A DNA stretch of 64,000 nt from assembly GCA_037044905.1 (NCBI GenBank), contig JBAOKB010000126.1:62001-126000 (forward strand), given 5' to 3'. The notes under the pieces were generated by a model. It was given only the letters and a program-made list of their open reading frames with translations, was not told the origin of the DNA and ran no database searches. Position 1 is the stretch's first letter; every line of letters starts with the position of its first letter. The DNA is from Hortaea werneckii (lineage: Eukaryota > Ascomycota > Dothideomycetes > Mycosphaerellales > Teratosphaeriaceae). The translations under genes and the position numbers were made by a program. Of the stretch, positions 21,247-29,842 are shown piece after piece.

Positions 21247-22844
21247 TCACTTGGCGGGGACCTTGACATTATTACTGAGCCAGGCGAGACCCTCGAAGAT
21301 GCCTTCGCCCGTGGTGGCGCACGAGGGCTCGACCTTCCACACGTGGTTCTTGGCCACGCGGTCGAGCTCGAGGGCGTCGGAGACGTCTTTGGGGCTGAGG
21401 GCTATGAATGGTAGAAGGACAGTAAACGTCAGCGACATGCTCGATTTCCCTCCTTCCCTCCTACTCCGTCTTCCTCCTTTTTTTTTTCCTTTTTTCCTTT
21501 TTTTTCTTTCTCTTTTTCTTTTCGCATCTTCTTTCCGATACTGGGCGGAGCGGGAGCGGAAGGATTTCTCCGCCTCTCGATCCAGCATTGAAAGAGAGAG
21601 AGAGGCGCCGCAGAGCCCGATTTCCAAGGGATGTGAAAAATTGGAAAAAAAAAAAAAAGAAGGGAGACGTAAAGGGTCCAAGGGTCAAATGTCAAGGAAG
21701 AAAAAGAGAAGAAAGAACTTACCGCCCCTAATATCCTGCTTGTTAGCAAAGACCAACAGCAGCGCGTCCTTCATCTCGCGGTCCTGGATGATGCGCTGGA
21801 GTTCGTTCTTGGCCTCGTCCATGCGGTCGCGGTCATTGCTGTCGATGACGAAGATGAGGCCCTAGATTCGAGGAGAAAAAGAAAGAAAATCCGTCAGCCT
21901 CCTCTCTGGCAGTGCTGTAAACGCGAGGGAGATTTTCTCGGCCCGTGACGAGACTGGTTGGTTGGCGGGCGGAGAGAGCGTAGAATAGGGCAGAGGGGGT
22001 GGGGGTTGGATAGTTGCGCGTGAAACTCCTTCTTCATCGGCAGCAGAAGCATGTAGGAAGGCCGACGACGGAGGGAGAGAACAGCAGTAGATAGAATCCC
22101 ACCGATCTGTCCCTCTCCTCTTCCGCCTCTGCCCATCCCTATGTAAACGCCAACTGCCTCACCCCTCTCCCCCACCCCATCGTCTAAATGCCTTTCCCCC
22201 GCGAAGAGAGAAGAAGATGAAAATAAAAACGACGTACCTGCGTGCCAGAGAAATAATGGCGCCAAAGCGGACGGATCTTGTCCTGCCCACCGACGTCCCA
22301 GACGTTAAACTTGGTATTCTTGTACGTGACCGTCTCGACGTTGAAGCCGACGGTGGGGATGGTGGTGACGTCCGTGTCGAGCTTGAGCTTGTAGAGGATG
22401 GCTATTCGGATAAGAAAAAAAGAAGGAAAAGTCAGCGAATGTTGTTCCATCCCTTTTGGCGCGGGCTTTAATCTTGTCTTTCTCCTTCTCTTCTCGTTTC
22501 GGCGGAGTCGGGGTCTTCAAGGTGAAAGGAGGGCGATTCCCAGCCCAGCCGCCATGTCCACTCCTCTCAACTCCACTCGATGGGAATGCACCCAGTATAC
22601 CGTACTCTTTTTACCCCTTCCGATCCCCTTCACCCCTCATCTTCCCCACTCCTCCACCTCTTAATCCCAAACAACCCTCCTAACCGCAAATCCCACCCCA
22701 AAAAAGCAAGATTGAAAACGAAAAGTGAAAGAGAGAATGGAAATACGTACTAGTCTTGCCCGCAGCATCCAACCCCAACATCAACAGCCGCATCTCCTTG
22801 CTGCCAAACACCTTGGCCATCATCTTGGAGATGGATCCACCCAT
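21247..22844 (-). CDS. arfB: Arf6-type small GTPase
   Basis: ADP-ribosylation factor GTPase controlling vesicle traffic and endocytosis/polarity at the cell periphery. The four exons are 22844-22751, 22401-22238, 21861-21723 and 21401-21247. They give 183 aa with phase kept at every junction. The N-terminus MGGSISK has the myristoylated Gly2. The G motifs are GLDAAGKT, TTIPTVGFNVETVTYKN (switch 1), WDVGGQDKIRPLW (switch 2), NKQD and SCATTG. The VTYKNTKFNVWDVGG sequence and RIIQDREM match Arf6 (Aspergillus ArfB, yeast Arf3) better than Arf1. The introns are 349, 376 and 321 nt, with GTACGT or GTAAGT donors. They are several times longer than most introns in this window and are filled with homopolymer and purine or pyrimidine runs. 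A CAACG pentamer tract sits in the 5' leader. Confidence 0.93.
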
Positions 22845-22878
22845 TGCGGCGAAAGGAGCGTGGCGTAGCGAAGCCTAT

Positions 22879-22910
22879 GCGTTGCGTTGCGTTGCGTTGC
22901 GTTGCGTTGC
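22879..22910 (+). repeat. Pentamer microsatellite, six GCGTT units
   Basis: Six perfect GCGTT units plus a terminal GC, 35 bp upstream of the Arf start codon on the opposite strand, so the leader reads (CAACG)n. Confidence 0.95.
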
Positions 22911-23936
22911 CTTGTGTAGCGCAGCTCAGCGGAAAGGGGAAGTGGTGGGTGGTATACGCGCTTCAGACGCGGGGCGCGCGCGTGAAGATCGGAAGCGCTG
23001 GCGGGAGAGGGGGGAATTCGGGGAGTGAGGTCGGTCGGAGATAGGTGGGAGGAGGTTCGGGACACGCGCGGTGTGTCAGGCGAGACGGACGGTAGTAAGG
23101 GTTTCGGAGGGGGAGTCGTTGGGTCGGTCGGTGGTTGGTGATATCGCGCGCGCGCGCGGATATCGGCGTGCGAAGTGGGTAGGATATCGCAGATGGGTAG
23201 CGGGCAAGTGTATGAGACGCTCCTTTATCTCAATTTCTCTGCTACCGCGACTTGGTTTCGCTGATAGCAAGCAAGCAAGCAAGCAGTCGTAGTAGCAGTA
23301 GAAGAAGACGCGGCGCAATCGGTGTACTCGACAAGCCCAGAATGAGATCCCTAGGCGGGAGGATTTCTAGGAGTTCCCCTTGATGTAGGTGCTGTTGTGG
23401 GTAGTTCCCGGGATTGGGGGAAGGAAAAGATTGGGGGGATGGATGATTTTCCGGGAAGGGAAGGGGGGTTGCCAGCACGTGATTCGGGGCGTCTCAAGCA
23501 GACGATTATCTTTACCCACGAGAGAGAAAGGAGAAGAGATAGAAGGAGGACGAGAGAGGTGGGAGGAGAGAAAGGTGAGATTAGGTAGTAACTACTTGTC
23601 TGCCCCCCTCCCCTTTAGATAGGACGGATAGACAAGCAATCAAAAGCAAGCGCTGCCCACACTCTAACAAGCAGCAGCAATTGAACCTTCTCCCTACCTT
23701 ACCAGCCCAGCCAGGTACTAGTGGGAAAGTGTGGGAGGCCCTGCAGCGGTTCGGCGCGTACATAGTATCCTGTCCAATTCTATTTCCGAAGCCGGAGCGA
23801 GGAAACGGTCTCGGAGAGTGTGAAGGATGGCACAAGGTAGCTTCGGAGCCGGGAACTCTCAAATTTGAGCAGTCATATAAAATTTTGACTCAAAGTGCTT
23901 TCATCACGTGATCAGAACCATCTGATTACAACCCCA
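22911..23936. other. Upstream region of the Arf gene, no gene seen
   Basis: About 1 kb with Arf promoter sequence, a GC palindrome (23140-23164), short AAGC repeats near 23268-23284, and purine-rich tracts. No coding motif was found. Confidence 0.5.
23140..23164. repeat. Palindrome: GATATC, (GC)6G, GATATC
   Basis: A 13-base alternating GC core flanked by GATATC on both sides gives a near-perfect 25-bp palindrome in the Arf upstream region. Confidence 0.85.
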
Positions 23937-23953
23937 GCCGGGGTAGCTCAATC

Positions 23954-24012
23954 GTAAGACTCACCATCAGTCACAACGTTCCTTCGAATCAACGATTCTA
24001 ACAATCTTCCAG
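23954..24012 (+). other. 59-nt D-loop insertion in tRNA-Lys, spliceosomal-intron-like
   Basis: Starts GTAAGA, contains TTCTAAC with 10 bases before the end, and finishes TTCCAG. Excision joins AATC to GGTAGAGC and restores a canonical D loop with G18G19. The boundaries can slide by one G. The length is typical of fungal mRNA introns. Confidence 0.7.
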
Positions 24013-24032
24013 GGTAGAGCGTGTGGCTCTTA

Positions 24033-24051
24033 GACTACTAGGAGTAGTGAA
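24033..24051 (+). other. 19-nt canonical anticodon-loop intron of tRNA-Lys
   Basis: Located directly after position 37. Its TAGGAG can pair with CTCTTA of the anticodon loop (one G-U pair), as expected for nuclear tRNA introns cut by the Sen endonuclease. An internal CTACT/AGTAG hairpin is an alternative fold. Confidence 0.75.
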
Positions 24052-24087
24052 ACCTCAAGGTCGCGGGTTCGAGCCCCGCCTTCGGCT

Positions 24088-24659
24088 GTTATCTACGATT
24101 CATCTCTAGTAGATGTTTCAAAAGGCAATGATCAAGGCTCATCGCACCTTCCTTTTTGCTTTTTTTTTTGGATTCTTCTGAAAATAAAAGAACGGCTTCC
24201 TCTTTTCTTTCCTTTTGTTCTTTTCGTTTTGTCGTTCTGGTGGGGCTTGTCGCCTCTTTTTGGACTGGCATGTTAGCAGTATAGTCGACTCTTCAGATAT
24301 CGTACCACTGAACCTCCTGGACTTTTTGTTGCTGCACAGCCCCCCCTTGTGAATAAGACAAGAAGTTGTAAAAATTGGGACCCAAGAACTACATTCGAAA
24401 GTCCAAAGAGGCCATGGTGATGGAGTCATAACTGCATTTGCTGGGACCGTTGCAATTCCTTCTTCATGCCCCCCATTTCGTCCAAGAAACCACCTTCTCC
24501 CCCTCCTTTCCCAAATCCACACTCTCGCTCCCCTTCCAAAACACAATCCCTATCACACACCTCTTTCACCTCCTGCGATAATAGACTCTCCGCCCAAAGT
24601 CCACCGCCGTTCCACCATAACAAATATCAAACCGATAAAAAAAAAAAATTCAAACCCCC
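24088..24659. other. Intergenic region, 572 bp, no gene seen
   Basis: Between the tRNA and the 3' end of the GT8 gene. It contains T-rich tracts at 24153-24170 that could end Pol III transcription, and C/T-rich sequence near 24480-24560. Confidence 0.5.
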
Positions 24660-25640
24660 CTAAAACCCATCCACCACCCCCCTCTCCCTCTCCACCCTCC
24701 TCCTGCGATCCGTAACCTCCCACCACCACGCATTAATCTCCTCCCGCTCGCCCCTCTTCCCCTTCTGCTCCTCCGTCTCATCCCAGGGCTTCGGGTTCAA
24801 CAAGAAATGCACATTCCTGACCTCCTCATCCCTCCAAATCGCATCATGCACCCCCTTCCACCGCATAGGCCGCAAAGCGTTGTACGTATACGGCAAGGCG
24901 ACCCAGCGCCCCGGGAACAGGTCCGAGAGGAGCGATTGGTCGGAGAAATCCATCGAGGAGGTCGACGAGGGGGAGGCGAGGAGGGCGGTGATGCGGGCGT
25001 AGACTTCCGCTGAGGGGATCACGACTTGGAGTCCTCCATTCGGCATCGCGAGCCCGGCCCGCGGGTCGGCGCCCTCGCGCTGCGCGAGGTCAGGAGCGGA
25101 ATGCTGCGTCGTGAAGGCGCAATTGGCCGGGATCCAGTCGGGCGGGTAGTGGGGTTTATTAAGCGGATTACACACACAGGCGTGACTGGCGGCGAAGACC
25201 CGGGGACCCTGACCTTGCAGTTCGGGGCCGTCGAGGGGTAAGTCCATGAGCTCGTCCATGTTGCGCCGCACCATCATGTCCGAGTCCAGCTGGACGACGC
25301 GGGAATATTGGACGAGCGAGAAGGGCGTGAGTTTGGACCAGCAGTCGTAGAAGCGGGAGTCGGAGGGGTCGAATTTCTTCTCCACCGCGGGCAGCAGGTA
25401 GGACACGTGTTGTTTGGGGATGTGGCGGGCGTCGAGGGCAGAGTGGCCTTCGGCCGGGAAGGAGTCGGTGTACAGCGCTACGAGCGGGTATTGGGAGTTG
25501 ACTTCGCGGAGGGAGGCTTCGAGCGTGAGGAGGCCGGGCAGGTAGGCCAGGTTTGTGATTAGGCTGGTCCAGACTTTGGGGGAGGCGACGACGTGGTCGG
25601 GGTGGGTGTTTGGGGAGGTGGTGGTGGTGGTGGTAGCCAT
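24660..25640 (-). CDS. Family 8 glycosyltransferase (galactinol synthase/glycogenin-like)
   Basis: A 326-aa single-exon nucleotide-sugar transferase of the GT8 family, probably cytosolic because there is no signal peptide or membrane helix. It begins after a short Thr/Pro leader with VWTSLITNLAYLPGLLTLEASL, the nucleotide-binding strand. It has the metal-binding LDSDMMV (DxD) at about residue 120, the PNGGLQVVIPS segment, DQSLLSDLF, YNALRPMRWK and the C-terminal HFLLNPKPWDE motif typical of GT8. Two cysteines in HACVCNPL recall galactinol-synthase-like fungal proteins. The acceptor is unknown; glycogenin itself is less likely because the C-terminal glycogen-synthase-binding tail is absent. 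The gene is divergent from the mitochondrial carrier gene. Strong G/C third positions match the neighbouring genes. Confidence 0.85.
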   Translation of the reverse strand: MATTTTTTSPNTHPDHVVASPKVWTSLITNLAYLPGLLTLEASLREVNSQYPLVALYTDSFPAEGHSALDARHIPKQHVSYLLPAVEKKFDPSDSRFYDCWSKLTPFSLVQYSRVVQLDSDMMVRRNMDELMDLPLDGPELQGQGPRVFAASHACVCNPLNKPHYPPDWIPANCAFTTQHSAPDLAQREGADPRAGLAMPNGGLQVVIPSAEVYARITALLASPSSTSSMDFSDQSLLSDLFPGRWVALPYTYNALRPMRWKGVHDAIWRDEEVRNVHFLLNPKPWDETEEQKGKRGEREEINAWWWEVTDRRRRVERERGVVDGF

Positions 25641-26219
25641 TTTTTGCCTTCCTTTTTCTTCTTTTTCCCCTGTGTTTCGTCTTCTTTTTTCTGGCCGGGG
25701 GAGCTACAGTGTCACACCGGATGAACGAAAGACCGGTGAATCAGTCCGAGTAATATGCGCGACCTACCTGTCGCAAGATAATAATATATGTGGGATTTCC
25801 CCTTCTCTACGCAAATCCAAATTGTAATAATAGACTTTTCCCCTAAGAGAACAACGGTGGCTCCGAAGCGGAGTTGGCGATGATGAGCAGACACGAAAAA
25901 AAAAAAAAGTTGATCGTTCGAGCGATAACGCGCCCGCGCTTGTGGCTCCATTTCGTCATCACTCATGGGAGCCATGGAGAAATTTTGGCCTGTGCTTCAT
26001 GTGAATCTCATCATCAACCCCCGATAGCGATGCGCGTTACTCAGCGGGATTGTAGGCTAGTAGGAAGGACCACCATCCTCATGTCCTCAAACATTGTTTC
26101 CTCGATTCGGTGAGTGAGAGAGAGAGAGAGAGAGAGTGTGTGTGTGTGTGTGGCATCGACATGATCCAGCCGGTCGTAGCGATTGAAGCAGAAGCCAACG
26201 CAAGAGCGAGACTCTCTAC
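25641..26219. promoter_or_regulatory. Divergent promoter region of GT8 and mitochondrial carrier genes
   Basis: Head-to-head start codons lie 579 bp apart. The region has no supported gene. A dinucleotide microsatellite lies near the carrier start. Confidence 0.5.
26113..26152 (+). repeat. Compound (GA)n(GT)n microsatellite
   Basis: A GA tract runs into a GT tract about 70 bp before the carrier start codon, probably within its 5' leader. Confidence 0.9.
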
Positions 26220-27289
26220 ATGTCGACCGCGGTAAAAGGCGCCGCGACGGCCGCCGCGACACACGATGAAGAGGCCGGGGTGAGCACGCCCAAACCGGCG
26301 CCGCAGAGCAAAGGATTTGGGAACTACAGAGGCTTTGTCGCCGGCGTTTTCAGCGGTATTGCCAAGTTATCAGTTGGACATCCCTTCGACACGATCAAGG
26401 TGCGGTTACAGACGGCGCCGACCAGCCAGTTCAAAGGGCCCTTGGACTGTCTGTTACAGACCGTGCGGAAAGAAGGCATCAACGGCATGTACAAGGGCGC
26501 CACCCCCCCGCTCGTCGGTTGTAAGTCTCATTCCCCAAACCTCACCCACATGAACCTTCCCAATCTAACTCACGTTTCTACTCAGGGATGTGCATGGACA
26601 GCCTCATGCTCGGCTCCCTAACCCTCTACCGCCGCCTCCTAAACGAACACATCTTCCAACCCCTACGCGCCCGGCCCACGCACCCGGCCATCTACCTGCC
26701 GGACTCGGAAAAGAAAAAACTCCCACCCCTCGGCCACGGCATGGCCGGCATGCTAGCCGGCTGGACCGTCTCCTTCATCGCGGCGCCCATCGAACACATC
26801 AAAGCCCGACTCCAAGTCCAATACCAAGTCACCAAGCACGACCGCGTGTACACGGGGCCGATCCACTGCGCCTCCACAATCTACCGACGCCACGGCATCC
26901 GCGCGCTCTGGCACGGACTCAGCGCCACATTACTCTTCCGGACCTTCTTCTTCTGCTGGTGGGGAAGCTACGACATCCTAACCCGCTTGCTCTCCTCCCA
27001 CACCCAGCTCTCCACTCCCGCGGTGAATTTCTGGGCCGGGGGGCTCAGCGCCCAGCTCTTCTGGTTGACTAGCTATCCCTCCGACGTGATCAAGCAGCGC
27101 ATCATGACGGATTCGCTGGAACGGGGACAGCAGCGGTTCCCGCGGTGGCGGGATGCGGCGGGGGCGGTGTACCGGGAGGCCGGGTGGAGGGGGTATTGGA
27201 GGGGGTTTGTGCCGTGTTTTTTGCGGGCGTTTCCCGCGAATGCGGTGGCGCTTGTGGCGTTTGAGGGGATTATGAGGAGTTTGCCTTGA
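26220..27289 (+). CDS. Mitochondrial carrier (SLC25 family)
   Basis: Solute carrier of the inner mitochondrial membrane with three repeats of two helices each. Exon 1 is 26220-26520. The intron at 26521-26585 (65 nt, GTAAGT...CTCAG) is in phase 1 and rebuilds PLVGWMCMDSLM, and exon 2 runs to 27289, giving 334 aa. The three carrier signatures are PFDTIKVRLQ (Pro55), PIEHIKARLQ and PSDVIKQRIM. A 35-residue Ala/Thr-rich leader precedes the first helix. The overall type resembles the Ymc1/amino-acid or acylcarnitine branch, but the substrate cannot be assigned from the motifs alone. The C-terminus is normal (FEGIMRSLP). A 20-base G run lies 8 bp after the stop codon. It belongs to a loose run of nuclear genes for mitochondrial proteins (QCR8, PHB1, NDUFB7). 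Confidence 0.9.
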
Positions 27290-27296
27290 GAGGTTA

Positions 27297-27316
27297 GGGG
27301 GGGGGGGGGGGGGGGG
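27297..27316 (+). repeat. G-homopolymer, 20 bases
   Basis: Uninterrupted G run just after the stop codon of the carrier gene, in its presumed 3' UTR. Confidence 0.95.
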
Positions 27317-28368
27317 CAACGAGGGAAAGGGGATGAACCTTTTCTTTAAATGTATCGGGGGTTTTTGGACCTTGAGGACGCCAGACGGAGATGCTCGTTT
27401 GCATGCGAGTATGAGAGGGGGGGAAGTAAAGGTTATTTTGACCCGTTTCTTAACCCTTGTTCTTTTTGGGTAGTTTTGGGGGGAGCGGCATACTCTGAGG
27501 GCATACTACAGCGCTGGCGTTCTTTTCCTTTTCCGAAATGGATGGCATAGAAGCATTCTTCTCTCTGTAAGATACCCGTGTAAATCATAAGGTCTATCAA
27601 ACTCCGACTCCAACTCTAATTTCTCTTCTCCTCCTTCTTTCTGGCTCTTCAATGTTGCTTACCGTACAAGATCCTTCTTTCGTCCCATAGAAATGTACCG
27701 GATAGAGAATATTACAAAATTACCTGCTACTAGGCATGCATCCCTGCACATTCGATTGATCCAATGAGAAGAATCGCAGGAGAGTGCCAAACAATTCTTT
27801 TACCCGTCTCGAGAAGAGGGAGGAAAAGCACAGATATCGAGGAAAATGGCGAGGGAGGCAAGACATTGTAGTAATCGCCGCGTATAGACAGGAAAGAACA
27901 CCAAGCGGTACCTGAGACTTGGATGTATTTCTCTCTGTTGTCAAGGGTTGAAAAACCAAAGACCAAAACCAAAAAACATCAGTAAAAAAAATAGGAAAAT
28001 AAACCATTGGCAAAATCTTTTCATCATTTGTTACAAAGGTAGCTTCCTCTCAACTTAAAAACACCTTGGGACTGCTATGCTCACAGCCGGCCCGCTGGCT
28101 ACATCGACAACAGTCCATCTTTCCGAGATTATCTTTTACGAAAAAACAACAACATTTGAAAGAATCTCCCCTTCCCTTCCCCACATTCCTTCACTTCCTC
28201 CATCCCTCGCCCTCCCCATACAGGACGTCGCGAAAAAGAATTTGGATGGGGGAGGGGGAAAAAAAGAACATTGTGCAGACGCCTTGGGGGGAAGAAAAAG
28301 AGGTGGGAGGGGGGGAAACAATCGTCGCCGCTAACTACTAAAGAAGGAAGAAGAAGGGAGAACCCGAT
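27317..28368. other. Convergent 3' intergenic region, about 1 kb
   Basis: Lies between the carrier and SUN gene 3' ends. It is rich in purine and pyrimidine tracts. Open frames are short and without motifs. Confidence 0.5.
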
Positions 28369-29842
28369 CTACGAGTCGGAAAAGACGATAGTAGCCGTGC
28401 CGGAGCTGAGGGAGACCTAAGAGCAAAAGAGTCAGCAAACCATGCTCGAAATGCAAACGTGATGAATATCAAAAGGGAAGAAGAAGAAGGGAACATACCG
28501 TGCACCCGGTACTCGAACTACACTGATCATAGTTCTCGCCACTGCAGTACTGGCCATTGGCATACTTGCACGTGCCACTCAACCCATCACCCGTAATCTC
28601 GACGGCGAAATCCAACTTCTGCGACGTGGTGGGCAAGTTCTGGAAAATGGACAGCCAGGCGGCGCCGTTGCTGTAGCCGACGCCGAGGTTCAGCGGGGCG
28701 AAGTTGCCCCAGGGGTTGGCGTCGGAGCCCCACTGGCAGGCGTTGTCGACGGAGACGCCGGCCGGGTTGACGTAGTACTGGGCCGAGGTGTGGCCGCCCT
28801 GCCATTTGTAGTAGTTGTCGGCGTCCGGGCAGGTGAGGTTGGCGGTGGAGCCGGGTAAGGCGTTGACGGGGACGGTTTCGGATTCGGTGCCGGGATAGTC
28901 GGTGCGGCAGACGGCGACGTTGTTGGAGAGTTTGTTCTGTACGACGACGTTGACTTTGTCGGTGCCGGTCATGCAGAGCTTGCTGGAGAGGTTGGGGTTG
29001 GTCAGGCGCAGCTTGCCGTTCTCGCACTTGATGCCGCCGACGGATTGGCCGGTGGAGCCCTGAGTGGTGGGCCATTGCGACTTTTGGTAGCCAGCTGGGC
29101 AGGCGTAGGAGCAGTAGGAGCCCTCGGAGCAGCAGCTACCGCCAAGGCAGAGGTTGGAGGTGATGGTCTTGATGTTGGAGAAACCGCCACGCTTGGAGAG
29201 CGAGCCAGGGGATTGGATACCAGTCCAGCCACCGAGACCCATCCAGTTGACGGCGATCGCACCGTAGTCGGAGGGGAAAGTGTCGCAGTCAATCTCGCCA
29301 TCGGGGAAGTCGGTGTCAAGACCAGTGCTGTAGTCGTGGTCGAAGTCAGAGTCGTCACCGCCGCTGGAGCTGGAGGCGGAAGACGAGGCGGGCGCAGAGG
29401 AGGAGCTGGAGCTAGTCGTCGGCTCCGACGAAGAAGATGAAGCCTCAGAAGAAGTCCAGGCCTGCGACGTCGACTCCGGCTCCCAGGACGACTCAGAGCT
29501 GGTGGTTGGAGCGACCCACTGGGAAGTGCTGGTGGAGGATGGCTCGTTGTAGGAGGTAGCAGAGGGCTGCTCGGAGGAGGGAACGGAGGAAAGGCTGCCA
29601 CCGTTCTTCCAGACCAGGGTACCGTTCTTGATGCCCTCCATGACATCGCTCTCGCTGATCGGGTTGCCGTTCAAGACGTAGGCGATCTCGGTGGGGCCGG
29701 GCACGACTACGACGTCCGGGTCGGCGGCAGGGTTCGGGACCGCCTCACGCCTGTCCTTGTGCAGGTGCTGGTGGGCGTGACGGTGGGGCTGCGCCGCGGT
29801 CACCATGACCGCAGCCGAGAACAGCGCGATAGTGTACTTCAT
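28369..29842 (-). CDS. sun1: SUN-family secreted cell-wall protein
   Basis: Secreted wall-remodelling protein of the fungal SUN family (Sim1/Uth1/Nca3/Sun4, GH132), implicated in septation and beta-glucan handling. Exon 1 is 29842-28499. The intron at 28498-28417 (82 nt, GTATGT...TTAG) is in phase 0, and exon 2 (28416-28369) adds VSLSSGTATIVFSDS, the usual SUN C-terminus, for 463 aa. Residues 1-17 form a signal peptide, followed by a His-rich stretch and a dibasic DRREAV site. A Ser/Thr-rich linker (about 80-165) leads to the SUN domain with GAIAVNWMGLGGWTGIQ. The family's cysteine spacing C-x5-C-x3-C-x24-C is matched exactly (CSEGSYCSYAC onward). Intron reading-through would give a spurious CSLLLLPF end. 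Upstream lies an unusually long gene-free interval. Confidence 0.93.

Larger units (their letters stand above)
23937..24087 (+). tRNA. tRNA-Lys(CTT) with two intervening sequences
   Basis: Removing 23954-24012 and 24033-24051 leaves a 73-nt cloverleaf. Acceptor GCCGGGG pairs with CTTCGGC (two G-U pairs), discriminator T. D arm GCTC-AATCGGTA-GAGC, anticodon arm TGTGG-CTCTTAA-CCTCA with anticodon CTT (24029-24031), variable loop AGGTC, and T arm GCGGG-TTCGAGC-CCCGC. Position 37 is A24032, and the second insertion follows it, the standard site for nuclear tRNA introns. The anticodon stem has one T-T mismatch (29-41). The B box is intact, and the A box (TAGCTCAATCG) is split only at its last G. 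No T-run follows until 24153, 66 nt past the 3' end, which is unusually far for a Pol III terminator. Function is likely but not certain. No other tRNA was recognised in the window. Confidence 0.8.
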
